From positions 2,952,501 through 3,016,500 of the forward strand of contig NZ_AZUR01000001.1 of the NCBI RefSeq assembly GCF_000527175.1: 64,000 nucleotides of DNA, read 5' to 3'. The stretch is from Pseudogulbenkiania sp. MAI-1 (GTDB taxonomy: Bacteria; Pseudomonadota; Gammaproteobacteria; Burkholderiales; Chromobacteriaceae). The stretch's first letter is position 1. Each line of letters begins with the position of its first letter. A model generated the notes under the pieces. That model had not been told where the DNA came from. It searched no databases and saw nothing but the letters and a program-made list of their open reading frames with translations. The position numbers were made by a program, and so were the translations under genes. Positions 25,965 through 34,698 of this stretch are shown here, in pieces.

Positions 25965-26399
25965 ATGCGCAGGGTGCTGTTAGGGCTGTGGCTGATGTCC
26001 GGTGTTGCCCACGCCATCGGGGTCGAGCAACTGCTGCCGCCAGACAAGGCATTCCGTCTGCAAGCGGGAATGCCGGATAGCCGTACGATCCTGCTCGAGT
26101 ACCGCATCGCCCCAGGCTACTACCTGTATCGGGACCGCTTCAGATTCTCGGCAGAGAACGCCAGCCTCGGCAAGGTCAAGCTACCCGATGGCTTCCCCAA
26201 GCAGGACCCGACCTTTGGCACGGTAATGGTCTTCGCCAACATGCTGGAAATCCAGTTGCCGCTGTCCGCGCCCTTGACTCGTCCAATGACCCTCAAAGCC
26301 ACCTCACAAGGCTGTACCAGGCTGGGAGTGTGCTATGTGCCGTATACTCATAGATTCAGGATTTCGCCTGACGGTACCGTGACCACCTTGCGGGAGTAA
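25965..26399 (+). CDS. Orphan DsbD alpha-domain (periplasmic thiol protein)
   Basis: A 144-residue exported protein. After the signal peptide (MRRVLLGLWLMSGVAHA) comes one immunoglobulin-like domain matching the N-terminal domain of DsbD: LLPPDKAFRLQA, YRIAPGYYLYRDRFRF and the catalytic cysteine pair in SQGCTRLGVCYVPYTHRF. In DsbD this domain hands electrons to DsbC, DsbG and CcmG. Here the membrane and thioredoxin domains are absent and the frame ends naturally after the domain. It may be reduced by a separate DsbD-like protein encoded elsewhere, or have been recruited for copper handling. It has a GATAGGAGAGTGAC ribosome site. Confidence 0.82.
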   Translation: MRRVLLGLWLMSGVAHAIGVEQLLPPDKAFRLQAGMPDSRTILLEYRIAPGYYLYRDRFRFSAENASLGKVKLPDGFPKQDPTFGTVMVFANMLEIQLPLSAPLTRPMTLKATSQGCTRLGVCYVPYTHRFRISPDGTVTTLRE

Positions 26400-26429
26400 C
26401 CGGGGTGGAGGAAGGGTCCCGGACCGGGT

Positions 26430-26458
26430 AAAAGGGACGGGCGCCCGCGCCCGTCCCT
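26430..26458 (-). terminator. Terminator of the cus operon
   Basis: Perfect 11-bp arms AGGGACGGGCG and CGCCCGTCCCT enclose a 4-base loop. On the minus strand the stem is followed by TTTT (26430-26433). It lies 11 bp beyond the cusF stop and also separates it from the convergent DsbD-alpha gene. The T-run is short, so strength is uncertain. Confidence 0.65.
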
Positions 26459-26469
26459 GCCGCCCGACG

Positions 26470-26805
26470 TTAGCCGATGACCTTGATAGCGGTGATCACG
26501 GCCGACATCCCCTGTGACTGAAACTCGAACGTCACTTTCTTCCCGACGGCAAGCCCCTTGGCCAGTTCCGGCTTTGCCAGCTTGAACGCCATGGTCATCG
26601 CGGGCCATTTCAGTTCCTGCACCGCCCCATGCGCCAGCGTCACGGTGCCCGCCTTGGCATCGAGGGCCTTGATGACGCCCTCGGCGCGGGCCATCTGACC
26701 GGCCGGTTTCGCCGTGCTCGTCATCCCCATGTCGGTGGCTTGGGCCGGGAGCATGGCGGTGAGGCCGAACGCGGCGGCAAACAGAATCGAAAGCAACTGG
26801 GTCAT
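26470..26805 (-). CDS. cusF: CusF-like copper/silver chaperone
   Basis: A 111-residue exported protein with signal peptide MTQLLSILFAAAFGLTAMLP. The CusF domain reads GVIKALDAKAGTVTLAHGAV and then KWPAMTMAFKLAKPELAKGL, where Trp and Met residues of the KWPAMTM motif form the Cu(I)/Ag(I) site together with the preceding His. Its ribosome site (AGGAGAAATGAT) lies inside the last codons of cusA, one base away, so the two genes are translationally linked. It would carry Cu(I) to CusB. Confidence 0.9.
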   Translation of the reverse strand: MTQLLSILFAAAFGLTAMLPAQATDMGMTSTAKPAGQMARAEGVIKALDAKAGTVTLAHGAVQELKWPAMTMAFKLAKPELAKGLAVGKKVTFEFQSQGMSAVITAIKVIG

Positions 26806-26806
26806 A

Positions 26807-29800
26807 TCATTTCTCCTGAACGGATTGGCTAACAAGGGTTGTTTCAGGCAGTGCCTGAGATGGCTGCTTCTTGGCGCGCATCAGCCGATACGCCGCCGGA
26901 ATCACGAACATCGACAACAGTGGCGCGGTGATCATGCCGCCGACCATCGGCGCGGCGATGCGGCTCATCACCTCGGAGCCGGTGCCGCTGCCGATCAGGA
27001 TCGGCAACAGACCGGCCAGGATCACCGCCACCGTCATCGCCTTGGGACGCACGCGCAGTACCGCGCCCTGGCGGATCGCCTGGTCGAGCATGTGCTCATC
27101 CAGCTTGAGCCCGTGCTCCTGCCGCTCGGCCGCCGCCTGCTTCAGGTACAGCAGCATCACCACGCCGAATTCGGCCGACACCCCGGCCAGCGCGATGAAG
27201 CCGACGCCGGTGGCCACCGACAGGTTGTAGCCCGCCAGGTACAGGAACCACACCCCGCCCACCAGCGCGAACGGCAAGGTCGCCATAATCAGCGCCGCCT
27301 CGTCCAGCCGGCGGAAGGTCAGGTAGAGCAGCACGAAGATGATCAGCAGCGTGGCCGGCACCACCAGTTTCAGCCGGGCGTTGGCGCGTTCCAGGTACTC
27401 GAACTGCCCCGAGTAGGCGAGGCTGATGCCGGGCTCCAGCTTGACCTGCCGGGCGATGTCGGCACGTAAATCGGCGACGACCGAGGCCAGATCGCGTCCG
27501 CGCACGTCGACGTACACCCAGCCCGACGGCCGGGCGTTCTCGCTCTTGAGCATCGGCGGGCCGTCGCTGATGCGGACGGTGGCGACCGTGCCCAGGGTGA
27601 TCTGCTGGCCCATGTCGGTCAGGATCGGCAGTTGGCGCAGCCCCTCCAGCGAGTCGCGCAGTTCACGCGGGTAGCGCACGTTGATCGGGTAGCGTGCGCG
27701 CCCCTCGATGGTTTCGCCGATGTTTTCGCCACCGATGGACGACGCCACCACGGCCTGGACGTCGGCGATGTTGAGGCCGTAACGCGCGGCGGCGGCCCGG
27801 TCGATGTCGACGTCGACGTACCGGCCGCCGGTCAGCCGTTCCGCCAGCGCGGAGCTGACGCCGGGAACCTGCTTCGCGACCTGCTCCACCCGTTGCGCCA
27901 CGCGGTCGATCGCCGCGAGATCGGTACCCGACACCTTGACCCCGATCGGGCTCTTGATGCCGGTCGCCAGCATGTCGATACGGTTGCGGATCGGCGGCAC
28001 CCAGATGTTCGACAGCCCCGGCACCTTGACCACGCGGTCCAGCTCCTCCACCAGCTTTTCCGGGGTCATGCCCGGCCGCCACTCGTCGCGCGGCTTGAAC
28101 TGGATGGTGGTTTCGAACATCTCGATCGGCGCCGGGTCGGTGGCGCTCTCGGCGCGGCCGGCCTTGCCGAACACGCTCGCCACCTCGGGCACGGTCTTGA
28201 TCAGCCGGTCGGTCTGCTGCAACAGCTCGGACGCCTTGGCGGCCGACAGCCCCGGCAGCGCCGACGGCATGTACAGCAGATCGCCCTCGTCGAGCGGCGG
28301 CATGAACTCGCCGCCGAGCCGGGTCACCGGCCACAGCGTGGTCATCAGCGCCAGGCCGGCGACGACCAGCGTCGTCTTCGGACGGCGCAGCACCGCGTCG
28401 AGCAAGGGCCGGTAGCAGCGGATCAGCCAGCGGTTGAGCGGGTTCTGGTGTTCGTCCGGGATGCGGCCGCGGATCCAGTACCCCATCAGGATCGGGATCA
28501 GCGTCACCGACAGGCCGGCGGCACCGGCCATCGCGTAGGTCTTGGTGAACGCCAGCGGCCCGAACAGCCGGCCTTCCTGCGCCTGCAGCGTGAACACCGG
28601 GATGAACGACAGGGTGATGATCAGCAGGGAGAAGAACAGCGCCGGCCCGACCTCGGCCGCCGCCTCCGTCATCACCCGCCAGTGCGCCTCGCCATGCAGT
28701 GTTTCGCCCGGATGCTGGTGCCGCCAGGTTTCGATGTGCTTGTGGGCGTTCTCGATCATCACCACCGCCGCGTCGACCATCGCGCCGATGGCGATGGCGA
28801 TGCCGCCGAGCGACATGATGTTGGCGTTGACGCCTTGCTCCCGCATCACGATGAAGGCGATCAGGATGCCGAGCGGCAGCGACACGATCGCCACCAGCGC
28901 CGAGCGCAGGTGCCACAGGAACACCGCGCACACCACCGCCACCACGATGAACTCCTCGATCAGCTTGTCCTTGAGGTTGTCCACGGCACGGTCGATCAAC
29001 TGACTGCGGTCGTAGGTCGGCACGATCTCCACCCCCGCCGGCAGGCTGGACTTGAGTTCGGCCAGCTTGGCCTTGACCATCGCGATGGTTTCGTGCGCGT
29101 TCTTGCCGGAGCGCAGGATCACCACGCCGCCGACGGTCTCGCCCTGGCCGTTGAGCTCTCCGATGCCGCGCCGCATCTCCGGACCGAGCTGGAGCGTGGC
29201 GACGTCGCCGAGTGTCACCGGCACGCCGGCCTGGGACACCCCGAGCGGAATGGCGCGGAAGTCGTCCAGCGTCTTGAGATAGCCGGAGGCGCGCACCATG
29301 TACTCGGTCTCGGCCAGTTCCAGCACCGAGCCGCCGGTTTCCTGATTGGCCTGCCGGATCGCCGCCATCACCTTGCTCTGCGGCATGCGGTAAGCCGCCA
29401 GCTTCAGCGGGTCGAGCACCACCTGGTACTGCTTCACCATGCCGCCGACGGTAGCCACCTCGGACACGTTGGGCAGGCTCTTCAGCTCGAACTTGAGGAA
29501 CCAGTCCTGCAGGCTGCGCAGCTGGGCGAGGTCGTGCCGGCCGCTCCTGTCCACCAGCGCGTACTCGTAGACCCAGCCGACACCGGTGGCGTCCGGCCCC
29601 AGCGACGCCTTCGCCGCCGCGGGCAGCCGGCCCTGCACCTGGTTCAGGTACTCCAGCACGCGCGAGCGTGCCCAGTAGAGATCGGTGCCGTCCTCGAACA
29701 GCACGTAGACGAAGGAATCGCCGAAGAACGAGTAAGCCCGCACCGTCTTGGCGCCCGGCACCGACAGCATGGTGGTCGCCAGCGGATAGGTGACCTGGTT

Positions 29801-29986
29801 CTCGACGATCTGCGGCGCCTGCCCCGGGTAGCTGGTGCGGATGATGACCTGCACGTCGGACAGGTCGGGCAAGGCATCGAGCGGCGTGCTCTTGACCGCC
29901 CACACGCCCCAGGCCGCCACGAACAGGGTCGTGAGCACCACCAGGAAGCGGTTGGCAACAGACCAGCGAATGAGTTTCTCAATCAT
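26807..29986 (-). CDS. cusA: Copper/silver RND efflux pump CusA
   Basis: A 1059-residue proton-driven pump. It begins MIEKLIRWSVANRFLVVLTT. The fourth span carries AIGAMVDAAVVMIENAHKHI, the signature of Cu(I)/Ag(I) HME-RND pumps. Stretches around the methionines known from E. coli CusA (573, 623, 672) are retained: DPAPIEMFETTIQ, RNRIDMLATGIKSPIGVKV and GPPMLKSENARPSGWVYVD. It exports Cu(I) and Ag(I) through CusB and CusC. The start overlaps the cusB stop by 4 bases. Substrate assignment is firmer than for the other RND pump in this window. Confidence 0.93.
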   Translation of the reverse strand: MIEKLIRWSVANRFLVVLTTLFVAAWGVWAVKSTPLDALPDLSDVQVIIRTSYPGQAPQIVENQVTYPLATTMLSVPGAKTVRAYSFFGDSFVYVLFEDGTDLYWARSRVLEYLNQVQGRLPAAAKASLGPDATGVGWVYEYALVDRSGRHDLAQLRSLQDWFLKFELKSLPNVSEVATVGGMVKQYQVVLDPLKLAAYRMPQSKVMAAIRQANQETGGSVLELAETEYMVRASGYLKTLDDFRAIPLGVSQAGVPVTLGDVATLQLGPEMRRGIGELNGQGETVGGVVILRSGKNAHETIAMVKAKLAELKSSLPAGVEIVPTYDRSQLIDRAVDNLKDKLIEEFIVVAVVCAVFLWHLRSALVAIVSLPLGILIAFIVMREQGVNANIMSLGGIAIAIGAMVDAAVVMIENAHKHIETWRHQHPGETLHGEAHWRVMTEAAAEVGPALFFSLLIITLSFIPVFTLQAQEGRLFGPLAFTKTYAMAGAAGLSVTLIPILMGYWIRGRIPDEHQNPLNRWLIRCYRPLLDAVLRRPKTTLVVAGLALMTTLWPVTRLGGEFMPPLDEGDLLYMPSALPGLSAAKASELLQQTDRLIKTVPEVASVFGKAGRAESATDPAPIEMFETTIQFKPRDEWRPGMTPEKLVEELDRVVKVPGLSNIWVPPIRNRIDMLATGIKSPIGVKVSGTDLAAIDRVAQRVEQVAKQVPGVSSALAERLTGGRYVDVDIDRAAAARYGLNIADVQAVVASSIGGENIGETIEGRARYPINVRYPRELRDSLEGLRQLPILTDMGQQITLGTVATVRISDGPPMLKSENARPSGWVYVDVRGRDLASVVADLRADIARQVKLEPGISLAYSGQFEYLERANARLKLVVPATLLIIFVLLYLTFRRLDEAALIMATLPFALVGGVWFLYLAGYNLSVATGVGFIALAGVSAEFGVVMLLYLKQAAAERQEHGLKLDEHMLDQAIRQGAVLRVRPKAMTVAVILAGLLPILIGSGTGSEVMSRIAAPMVGGMITAPLLSMFVIPAAYRLMRAKKQPSQALPETTLVSQSVQEK

Positions 29987-31488
29987 TGCCCGCCTCCCGT
30001 CTTGCTGAGCTGCTGCACCACGAAATCGCCGTCACTTTGCGAGAAGCCGAAAGCGACGCTGTCACCGGGCTTCAGACCGGCGGTGAGTTCGGGCTTGGCG
30101 AGCTTGAAGGTCATGGTCATCGCCCCCCAGCCGAGCGAGGCGACCGGCCCGTGCGAAATGGTGATCTCGCCGGCCTTGATGGATTCGACCCTGCCAGTCG
30201 CCTGGTTGAGCGCGGCGGTTTTCTCGCCGGAAGGCTGGGGAGCGGTCATCGCGGAAGCCGAGCCCCCTTCCAGCCGGGCCAGCACGCCCTTCAGGCTCGC
30301 CTCCGAGTCGATCAGGAACTGGCCGGAGGCCACCACTTTTTGCCCCGCCTCCAGCCCCTTGAGCACGACGGTCTTGCCGCCGGACTCCTGGCCAATCTGC
30401 ACCTCGACTGGCTGGTAATGCCCTCCGTCGGCGGCGAGCAGTACGACCACTCGCGTACCGGTGCGAATGATGGCTTCGGAAGGCACCACGATCGCCGGTT
30501 TGCCCGTTCCCGCCTCGAGACGCACCTGCGCGAACATGCCCGGCTTGAGCCGGCCGTCCCGGTTGGGCAACTCGATACGGACGCGCAGGGTCCGGCTATC
30601 GGTGTTGGCTTGCGGCAGCACCGCGATGACCTTGCCCTTGAAGGCCTCTCCGGGGTAGGCCGTCAACCGGGCCTCCAATGGCTGGCCGGTGCGGACGCGA
30701 CCGGCCTGTGCTTCGGGGATGGCCGCTTCCAGCCACACGCTGCCCAGGCCGTTGATCCTGGCCAGCGTCATGCCCATGCCGACGGTCATGCCGCTGCGCA
30801 CGTCCAATTCCTGAATGACCCCGCCGACCGGGGCCGAAATAGTCACGACGGAGTGCGGCATACCCGTCTGCTCGACGCGCTGGATCAGCGCTTCCGGCAT
30901 CCCCGTCAGGCGCAGGCGCTCCCGGGCCGCGCTGGCCAGCGCCTTGTCGCCCGTTTTGAGCAGGGCCAGGTATTCCTGCTGGGCGCCGGCCCACTCCGGC
31001 ACCAGCAGGTCGGCGATGGGGGCGCCGGCCGGAATCACGTCGCCCGGAGCGCGGGCATACACCCGTTGCACGAAGCCGGGGCTGCGCGCCTGGACGACGG
31101 CGACCTCCCGTTCGTTGAACCCGACGGTCGCCACCGCGTCGACCGCGTCCGCCAGGGTTTGGGATTCGACCGTGGCGAGCCGGATACCCAGGTTCTGCAC
31201 CACGCCGGGATCGATCTTGACACCGGCCGTCTCCCCTCCCTCGTCGGCGTACTTGGGCATCAGTTGCATGTCCATGAAAGGCGACTTGCCCGGCTTGTCG
31301 AAGTGCTGGTTCGGCACCATCGGGTCGTACCAGTACAACACCTTGCGGCCGTCTTTCGTGGCGCCGGCCGCCGTGGTCGCGGCCGCGTGGTCGGTCTGGC
31401 CCTGCCGGGCCAGCCAGTAGCCCCCGCTGCCGCTGGCCAGCGCCACGGCCACCATCAGGACGACGAGTTTGTATTGCGGCTTGTTCAT
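29983..31488 (-). CDS. cusB: CusB adaptor with fused C-terminal CusF domain
   Basis: A 501-residue membrane fusion protein. After one N-terminal membrane segment it has the heavy-metal-binding motif YWYDPMVPNQHFDKPGKSPF then MDMQLMPKYAD, a barrel-sandwich domain (AVVQARSPGFVQRVYARAPG, TISAPVGGVIQELDVRSGMT), a helical hairpin, and a beta-barrel to about residue 410. The last 75 residues form an added CusF domain: TGRVESIKAGEITISHGPVA then GWGAMTMTFKLAKPEL. E. coli CusB lacks that fusion; it would place a chaperone module on the adaptor. It overlaps cusA and cusC by 4 bases each. Confidence 0.92.
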   Translation of the reverse strand: MNKPQYKLVVLMVAVALASGSGGYWLARQGQTDHAAATTAAGATKDGRKVLYWYDPMVPNQHFDKPGKSPFMDMQLMPKYADEGGETAGVKIDPGVVQNLGIRLATVESQTLADAVDAVATVGFNEREVAVVQARSPGFVQRVYARAPGDVIPAGAPIADLLVPEWAGAQQEYLALLKTGDKALASAARERLRLTGMPEALIQRVEQTGMPHSVVTISAPVGGVIQELDVRSGMTVGMGMTLARINGLGSVWLEAAIPEAQAGRVRTGQPLEARLTAYPGEAFKGKVIAVLPQANTDSRTLRVRIELPNRDGRLKPGMFAQVRLEAGTGKPAIVVPSEAIIRTGTRVVVLLAADGGHYQPVEVQIGQESGGKTVVLKGLEAGQKVVASGQFLIDSEASLKGVLARLEGGSASAMTAPQPSGEKTAALNQATGRVESIKAGEITISHGPVASLGWGAMTMTFKLAKPELTAGLKPGDSVAFGFSQSDGDFVVQQLSKTGGGQ

Positions 31489-32729
31489 TGGGCGTTCTCC
31501 CCATAGGCGAAGTAGAGCCGGGCGGCGGTGCTGGTACGCTGGTAGTCCAGCTCGATGAGTTTGAAGCGTTGCTCGATCAGCTCACGCCGCGCGGAGAGAA
31601 CGGTCGTCAGATCCGCCCTACCCGCCTGGTAACTGGCCGTGACCAGGTCGACCTTCTGCTGGGCCAGCGGCAGCCATTCGAGGTGGACTCGCTCCACCTG
31701 CTGGCCGAGTGCGGCGTAATCCGCCAAGTCACTGTCCAGTTCGTTGGCATGATCGCGCAGCATCGCTTCGCGCTCGGCATCGATCCTGGCCAGTTCCTGC
31801 TGTTTGGCGGCGATGGCCGGGTCCTGGCGTGTCTTGCTGAAAAGCGGCAGGTCAAAGGTGAACTGCAGCGACACCATGTCGCCGAACTGGGCGCCACGTT
31901 TCTGGTAGGCCAGCTCCACCCCCCAGTCCGGCTTCTTCATCGCCACCGCTTCGCGCACTTCGGCCTCAGCCTTGCGCGTCTCGGCGCCAAAAGCCAGCAG
32001 TTCGGGGTGACGGTGAAGGCGCTGGCGCAAGGTGCCGGCATCGAGGTTGAACGCCGGGGGGGCACCCGCCAGCGGTTCATCGGCCGCGGAGCCGATCAGG
32101 CGGCGCAGCTCGGCATTCGCCTTGGCCAGATCGCGCACCAGGTCATCGTGCCGGTCGGCCAGCTGGGCGGCCTCCTGCTTCGGCATCACCGCATCGGCAG
32201 GCTGGGCGCGGCCTGACGCAATCTGCGCCCGAACCGCCGTGGCAAGCAGCCGGTTCTCCCGCTCGAGGTCGGCGAACAGCGCCAGCTTGCGCTCCACGGC
32301 GTAACGGTTGAGCCAGGCGAGCGCGGCCTCGCGCCGCACCTTGAGGCGAGCCGTCCGGCTTTGCGCCTCGGCCACCGCGATCTCGGCCGAGGCCGCCTCG
32401 ACCCGTGCCCGGCGCTTGTCGGCGTTGGGAAACTCCTGCATCACGCCGACCTTCTGCATGGTCATGAAGTCCTGGGTCAGCGAGCCGCGCATCGGCCCGG
32501 ACACCGGGTAGTTATCGACCCCGACGAACAGCTTGGGGTCCGGCAAGGCGCCGGCCGGAATGGCGGCCGATTGGGCGGCGCCGACTTGCGCGCGTTGGGC
32601 GGCGAGGGCCGGGGAAGTGTTTTCGGCTTGATCGAGTGCCGCGTTAAACGTGAGCGGTGCGGCCTGGGCAAGGCCGACCAGCCCTGCCAGCGAGAGCTGC
32701 AGGGGTAATCGCATCCAGCGAGGGGGCAT
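31485..32729 (-). CDS. cusC: TolC-family outer-membrane channel CusC
   Basis: A 414-residue outer-membrane efflux protein with signal peptide LSLAGLVGLAQA. Two outer-membrane efflux repeats of long helices follow (AQVGAAQSAAIPAGALPDPK, VGVDNYPVSGPMRG, then TVLSARRELIEQRFKLIELD near the end). It would form the outer-membrane duct for CusA and CusB. The ATG at 32729 has GGAG six bases upstream. It ends overlapping the cusB start by 4 bases, and lies 90 bp after the small CzcI-like gene. Confidence 0.88.
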   Translation of the reverse strand: MPPRWMRLPLQLSLAGLVGLAQAAPLTFNAALDQAENTSPALAAQRAQVGAAQSAAIPAGALPDPKLFVGVDNYPVSGPMRGSLTQDFMTMQKVGVMQEFPNADKRRARVEAASAEIAVAEAQSRTARLKVRREAALAWLNRYAVERKLALFADLERENRLLATAVRAQIASGRAQPADAVMPKQEAAQLADRHDDLVRDLAKANAELRRLIGSAADEPLAGAPPAFNLDAGTLRQRLHRHPELLAFGAETRKAEAEVREAVAMKKPDWGVELAYQKRGAQFGDMVSLQFTFDLPLFSKTRQDPAIAAKQQELARIDAEREAMLRDHANELDSDLADYAALGQQVERVHLEWLPLAQQKVDLVTASYQAGRADLTTVLSARRELIEQRFKLIELDYQRTSTAARLYFAYGENAQ

Positions 32730-32819
32730 GTTCTAACTCCATGGAGTGACCCGTGCGCAACAGCGCACGACAGCAACCCAAGCGCGGAAAATCGCGTGGG
32801 TCCGAGACGTCAAACGGAG

Positions 32820-33194
32820 TTAGAGCTGAGGGGGGCGCCACAACCCGGACGGGTCATGGGAAGACATTACGGAGTCGGGATGAACGGCAATGACCGGGGT
32901 AGCCGGCAGCGTCTGGAAGGCGACGGAAGCGAGAGCGGGCGAATAGACCTGACCGAGCTTGCAGTCCTGCCCGAACTTGCACGGGCTCGACGATTTGGCT
33001 TTCGACGAGGAGCCCGCCGCATCACCATCGGTCCCCATCTGGCAGCAGTCGTGCCCCGCCGGCATCACCATGGGGTGACTCATGTCCGACTGCATCGGAC
33101 AGGGACTGCTCGACGGCACGTCGACAGCCGCCGCCCCGGCGAAGGGAAGCGCCAGGGTCAACAGCAGGACGAGGATCAGCCGGAGCAGTTTCAT
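32820..33194 (-). CDS. CzcI-like small exported Cys/Met/His protein
   Basis: A 124-residue protein with leader MKLLRLILVLLLTLALPFAG and a mature part with many soft-metal ligands: SPCPMQSDMSHPMVMPAGHD, CCQMG, SPCKFGQDCKLG. It parallels the protein at 17027-17389 in leader sequence and in its place at the head of an RND operon. In czc systems such proteins act as regulators or metal sensors in the periplasm. It lies 90 bp upstream of cusC and is probably the first gene of the cus operon. Function is inferred. Confidence 0.62.
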   Translation of the reverse strand: MKLLRLILVLLLTLALPFAGAAAVDVPSSSPCPMQSDMSHPMVMPAGHDCCQMGTDGDAAGSSSKAKSSSPCKFGQDCKLGQVYSPALASVAFQTLPATPVIAVHPDSVMSSHDPSGLWRPPQL

Positions 33195-33323
33195 GGCGAG
33201 CGATTATAAGCAGAAAACGGGGCACCCGCAGCATTCAGGTGGAGTTCTTTTCACCATACACCATGCCGACGGAATCCGGGAGATCTTTTCCACGCCACGG
33301 TTGCTGGCAAGCCTCTCCCCCTC

Positions 33324-33638
33324 TCACTCGTCGGCATGCTCCTCGGCGACATGATGCGCCATGTCGGCCAGCATGCCGCTGACGTGCTTGTCGGCCAGTT
33401 CATAAAAGACCTGCCTAGCCTGGCGGTGGCCGCGCACCAGCCGGGCGCCGCGCAGCAGCCGCAGGTGGTGGCTCACCAGCGGTTGCGACAGCTCGAGGCT
33501 CTGGGCGATGTCGCCGACCGAGCGCGGCGCGTCGAGACAGAAGAACAGGATACGCAGGCGCGTCGGGTCGCCCAGCAGGCGGAACGTTTCCGCCAGCACG
33601 ATGGTGTCGGCTGGGGACGGGGGCGAAAGGCGGCTCAA
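33324..33638 (-). CDS. ArsR/SmtB-family metal-responsive repressor
   Basis: A 104-residue winged-helix regulator: LAETFRLLGDPTRLRILFFC, then the DNA-reading helix SVGDIAQSLELSQPLVSHHL and the wing LVRGHRQARQVFYEL. The C-terminal helix reads DKHVSGMLADMAHHVAEEH, with Asp/His ligands placed like the alpha-5 zinc site of SmtB/CzrA; no alpha-3 CVC-type site is seen. I chose the TTG at 33638: AAGGA lies 8 bases upstream and TTGA overlaps the exporter stop by 4 bases. It should release its operator on binding Zn(II) or Co(II). Confidence 0.85.
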   Translation of the reverse strand: MSRLSPPSPADTIVLAETFRLLGDPTRLRILFFCLDAPRSVGDIAQSLELSQPLVSHHLRLLRGARLVRGHRQARQVFYELADKHVSGMLADMAHHVAEEHADE

Positions 33639-34672
33639 TGCTTGTGTCCTTGCTGGCAATGGTCATGATCGGCTTGCTCGCCGTGGGCGTGATCGCCGTG
33701 CTCATGGTCGTCGTGATCGTGGTGGTGCCGATGGGCGGCATTGCCATGGGAACCCATGAAGCAGGCGCCCTGCTCCGTATCGGGCCAGTCGATGGCAACG
33801 GTGGCGTGGGCGATGCCGAAGCGCGTCACCAGTTCCGCCTCGACGGCCCGGACCACCGCGCGCAGATCGGCACCGGGCTGGGGCTGCACGTGCAGCGTGG
33901 CGAGCACCCGGCCCGAGGTGATGGACCAGACGTGGACGTGGCGGACATGCGCCAGCTCCGGCAGGGCTTGCTTGAGATGGCGTTCGATGTCTTCCGGCGT
34001 GGCGTTGTCCGGCGCGCCTTCGAGCAGGATGTGGAGCGAGCCGCGCAGCAGCGACCAGGCACTGCGCAGGATCAGCAGCGAGACGAAGATGGACAGGATC
34101 GGGTCGATCGGTGTCCAGCCGGTGAAGTAGATGACGATGGCGGCGCTGATGGCGGCCACCGAGCCCAGCAGGTCGCCCAGCACGTGCAGCACCGCGCCCT
34201 TGATATTGACGTGCTCGCTATCGCCGCGCGTCAGGATCCAGAACACCAGGAGATTGACGAGCAACCCCAGCGCCGCCACGACGAACATCGGCCCGGCGAG
34301 CACCTCGCCGGGATGGCGAAAACGGTTGATGGCCTCGATGGCAATCCAGATGACGATGCCGAACAGGGTGATGGCATTGATCAGCCCGGCAATGACCTCG
34401 AAGCGCATGTAGCCGAAGGTGCGCTTTGCGTCGGCCGCCCGCCTGCCGAAGCGGAAGGCGCCGTAGGCCAGGGCGAGGGCCGCCGCGTCCGTCAGCATGT
34501 GGCCGGCATCCGCCACCAAGGCCAGCGAACCGGACAGCCAGCCGCCAACGGCCTCGACGATCATGAAGCCGAAAGTGATGAGAAAGGCGACCAGCACCTT
34601 GCGCTGATTGTCGTCCCCTACCGTTGGCGCGTGGGAATGCGAATGGTCGTGGCCCTCATGCGAATGCGGCAT
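33635..34672 (-). CDS. czcD: Cation diffusion facilitator exporter (CzcD-like)
   Basis: A 345-residue inner-membrane Zn/Co/Cd-type CDF exporter. A His-rich start (MPHSHEGHDHSHSHAP) precedes six membrane spans. The transport site shows HxxxD pairs in spans 2 and 5 (LVADAGHMLTDAAALALAYG and AVLHVLGDLLGSVAA), typical of zinc exporters. A cytoplasmic ferredoxin-like domain follows (LAHVRHVHVWSITSGRVLAT), and the C-terminus is a long His/Asp tail (HRHHHDHDDHEHGDHAHGE). It is the first gene of a two-gene unit with the ArsR regulator. Confidence 0.9.
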   Translation of the reverse strand: MPHSHEGHDHSHSHAPTVGDDNQRKVLVAFLITFGFMIVEAVGGWLSGSLALVADAGHMLTDAAALALAYGAFRFGRRAADAKRTFGYMRFEVIAGLINAITLFGIVIWIAIEAINRFRHPGEVLAGPMFVVAALGLLVNLLVFWILTRGDSEHVNIKGAVLHVLGDLLGSVAAISAAIVIYFTGWTPIDPILSIFVSLLILRSAWSLLRGSLHILLEGAPDNATPEDIERHLKQALPELAHVRHVHVWSITSGRVLATLHVQPQPGADLRAVVRAVEAELVTRFGIAHATVAIDWPDTEQGACFMGSHGNAAHRHHHDHDDHEHGDHAHGEQADHDHCQQGHKH

Positions 34673-34698
34673 GGCATGCTCCGGGTTGATTTGGCATT

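Noticed and set aside
27632..30418. Open frame of 928 codons on the plus strand opposite cusA
   Set aside because: It is antisense to a strongly supported CusA gene, has a His/Arg/Gln-rich random-looking composition and no domain; GC-rich codon bias keeps the complement open. Similar long frames opposite the other RND pump and the SulP gene were rejected for the same reason.
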